Shown: one piece after another, positions 62,819 to 64,000 of the stretch | Layout: the number at the start of each line of letters is the position of its first letter | Position numbering within the stretch: position 1 is the first letter of the stretch | Assembly (NCBI GenBank): GCA_964035575.1 | Contig: OZ037859.1 | Span: 1,054,001 to 1,118,000 of the forward strand | Source: Rhynchopus sp. YZ270_cl-10 | Lineage: Eukaryota; Euglenozoa; Diplonemea; Diplonemida; Diplonemidae | Length of the DNA: 64,000 nt | Direction: 5' to 3' | Notes under the pieces: generated by a model | Seen by the model: only the letters and a program-made list of their open reading frames with translations | What the model was told of the DNA's origin: nothing | Database searches by the model: none | Program-made: the position numbers and the translations under genes

Positions 62819-62870
62819 GGCTTTCTTATAAGATGTGTGTACACGAGATGGCACATTTCATCTTACATTT
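62819..62870 (+). repeat. Family A hairpin element with ACGAGAT loop
   Basis: GATGTGTGTACACGAGATGG, CACATTTCATCTTACATTTG. The stem TGTG/CACA differs from the GCTTAG form. Confidence 0.7.
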
Positions 62871-63401
62871 GTATTATAAAACCTTAGGTAGTATTTGAGC
62901 TTCTCTGCTGACGAAGAGAAAAGCCTGGTGTGTTCCAAGCAGGGTGTGTGTGCACAAGGTGTATTCATTTTTCTTTCATTATTCTTAAATGGACACCTCT
63001 TTACAAAGGGGTTCCAAAAAGTGTCGCAGCAAAGCACAGCGTCCGTACAGTCAACATCTTCTCTCCAGTTAGCTAGGGGATCCCATATGGCAAGGTGCCC
63101 ACCTCTGGTGGTCGTACGATGCCGGGAGAAAGAAAAAAAAAAAATGCCACTTTTTTTATTATTATACGAATACAACAAAAATCCGAACGTTTTGTTTTAA
63201 AGGTGCATGCCCAGGAAACTCTTTTTATCCATTTTTTTTTTTTTTTTATACAGTGCCTGCACCTTTCACAACCTTCTGTCTTCTCTCTTCCCTTCCCTTC
63301 CCTCCCTTCCCTCTCCCCTTTTTTGTCGTGTTTGCTTCGCGGTGTGTCAGTCCTTACGCCTCAATACAGGTGTCTGTAGTGACGCCATTCGTTGTGATGA
63401 A

Positions 63402-63452
63402 GATGGCTAAACAGAGAGAGGTTTAGGTTCATCTTTAATAAACGTTTCTTTC
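63402..63452 (+). repeat. Family A hairpin element with compensatory stem
   Basis: GGCTAAACAGAGAGAG, GTTTAG, GTTCATCTTTAATAAAC, TTTC. CTAAAC/GTTTAG keeps pairing where other copies have CTAAGC/GCTTAG. Confidence 0.8.
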
Positions 63453-64000
63453 AAAGAATCAATACTGTGCCCGGGTCAGCATCGTTATTTTCGGTGAGTG
63501 CGCGCAAAATTCGTTTTTTTTGTCAGCATCAGATTCGCAATACAAAGTGACGGTAAGGTTGCTTTCTTTGGCGTTTCTTTTGCTAAGCGCCTTGATCAGT
63601 ATTGTCCCAACCTTTTTTTCTTCTTCTTTTTTTGAGGCTTGAACAGCCAAATGACAGTTACGTGTGTGTTTCTCGTTTGTAAATCAAGACTGTCTTTTTT
63701 GTTAGCTATTTGCGAGGAACAACCCTCAAATATATCTTCAGGTTTTAGCTTTTTTGCACAGAATCTCTCTCTTTTTTTTTAAACGTCTATTTTTTTTTCA
63801 AAAAAAAAGCTGCCATTTATTTGCCTCCTTTTGGTGATATCGTTGACAGTGATCCTTCCCTTCGCCTTTTGTCACACCATCGGCAGATGGTGGTCCTGGT
63901 TGTATTGCAGCTTGGTTGCTGTTCGGCATCTTCTTGCTTTTGGCGACCTGATATCACGGTTCGCATCTTCTCTCTGTACTACAAAGAGTCAGTGGGGCTC

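Larger units (their letters stand above)
62311..64000. other. Downstream spacer with hairpin elements
   Basis: No gene supported. It contains GTCAATAAAAAAAG followed by an AGGGTACA/TGCACCCT hairpin (62519-62555), and family A copies at 62619, 62819 and 63402. A 3' splice-like CAGTGCCTGCACCTTTCAC segment at 63251 resembles the start of family C. The next gene is not visible. Confidence 0.6.

Overview
The window looks like nuclear DNA of a unicellular eukaryote. Genes are split by short GT-AG introns with a strong GTATGY donor and a YACAG acceptor. Exons are GC-balanced, while introns and spacers are AT-rich and full of homopolymers. Two ribosome or snoRNP biogenesis proteins (SHQ1 and UTP5/WDR43), a SKP1 and a Nup160-like nucleoporin confirm a eukaryote. 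I cannot fix the lineage from sequence alone. An intron-bearing free-living protist, perhaps an excavate such as a fornicate, is a guess.

Layout. 1-500: last exon of a TPR-like gene. 500-7070: gene-free, with small palindromes, a 104-bp MITE inserted in a dispersed hairpin element, and a 2.7-kb inverted-repeat element (4191-6864). 7070-23650: unknown charged protein, small type I membrane protein, SKP1, giant leucine-rich-repeat protein, coiled-coil protein, and a six-exon DUF789 protein. 23650-30335: one AIG1/GIMAP-like GTPase among MITEs and TG tracts. 30336-35527: a tyrosine-recombinase retrotransposon (minus strand) sitting in a TG microsatellite. 36-45 kb: unknown protein, SHQ1, Nup160-like protein. 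45411-49641: a hAT-like non-autonomous element carrying a 7-bp minisatellite. 49849-53185: UTP5/WDR43 in seven exons. 54-60.3 kb: tandem duplication of a secreted pacifastin-like cysteine-rich protein gene. 60715-62310: arylsulfatase. The rest is spacer.

Every host gene I can support lies on the plus strand; only the retrotransposon is on the minus strand. The genes do not form one pathway, although SHQ1, UTP5 and the Nup160-like protein are all housekeeping factors of ribosome or snoRNP assembly and nuclear transport.

The most unusual signal is a set of short dispersed stem-loop elements in introns and spacers. Each has a variable stem whose two arms change together, followed by a fixed tail (TTCATCTTATAAAC, TGATTGTCRACA or TTTGCACTTTCAAC) and usually a T-rich run. 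About 30 copies occur in 64 kb, and I do not recognise them as a described family. The second is the retrotransposon, whose split repeats and TG-centred junctions record integration of a circular form into (TG)n.
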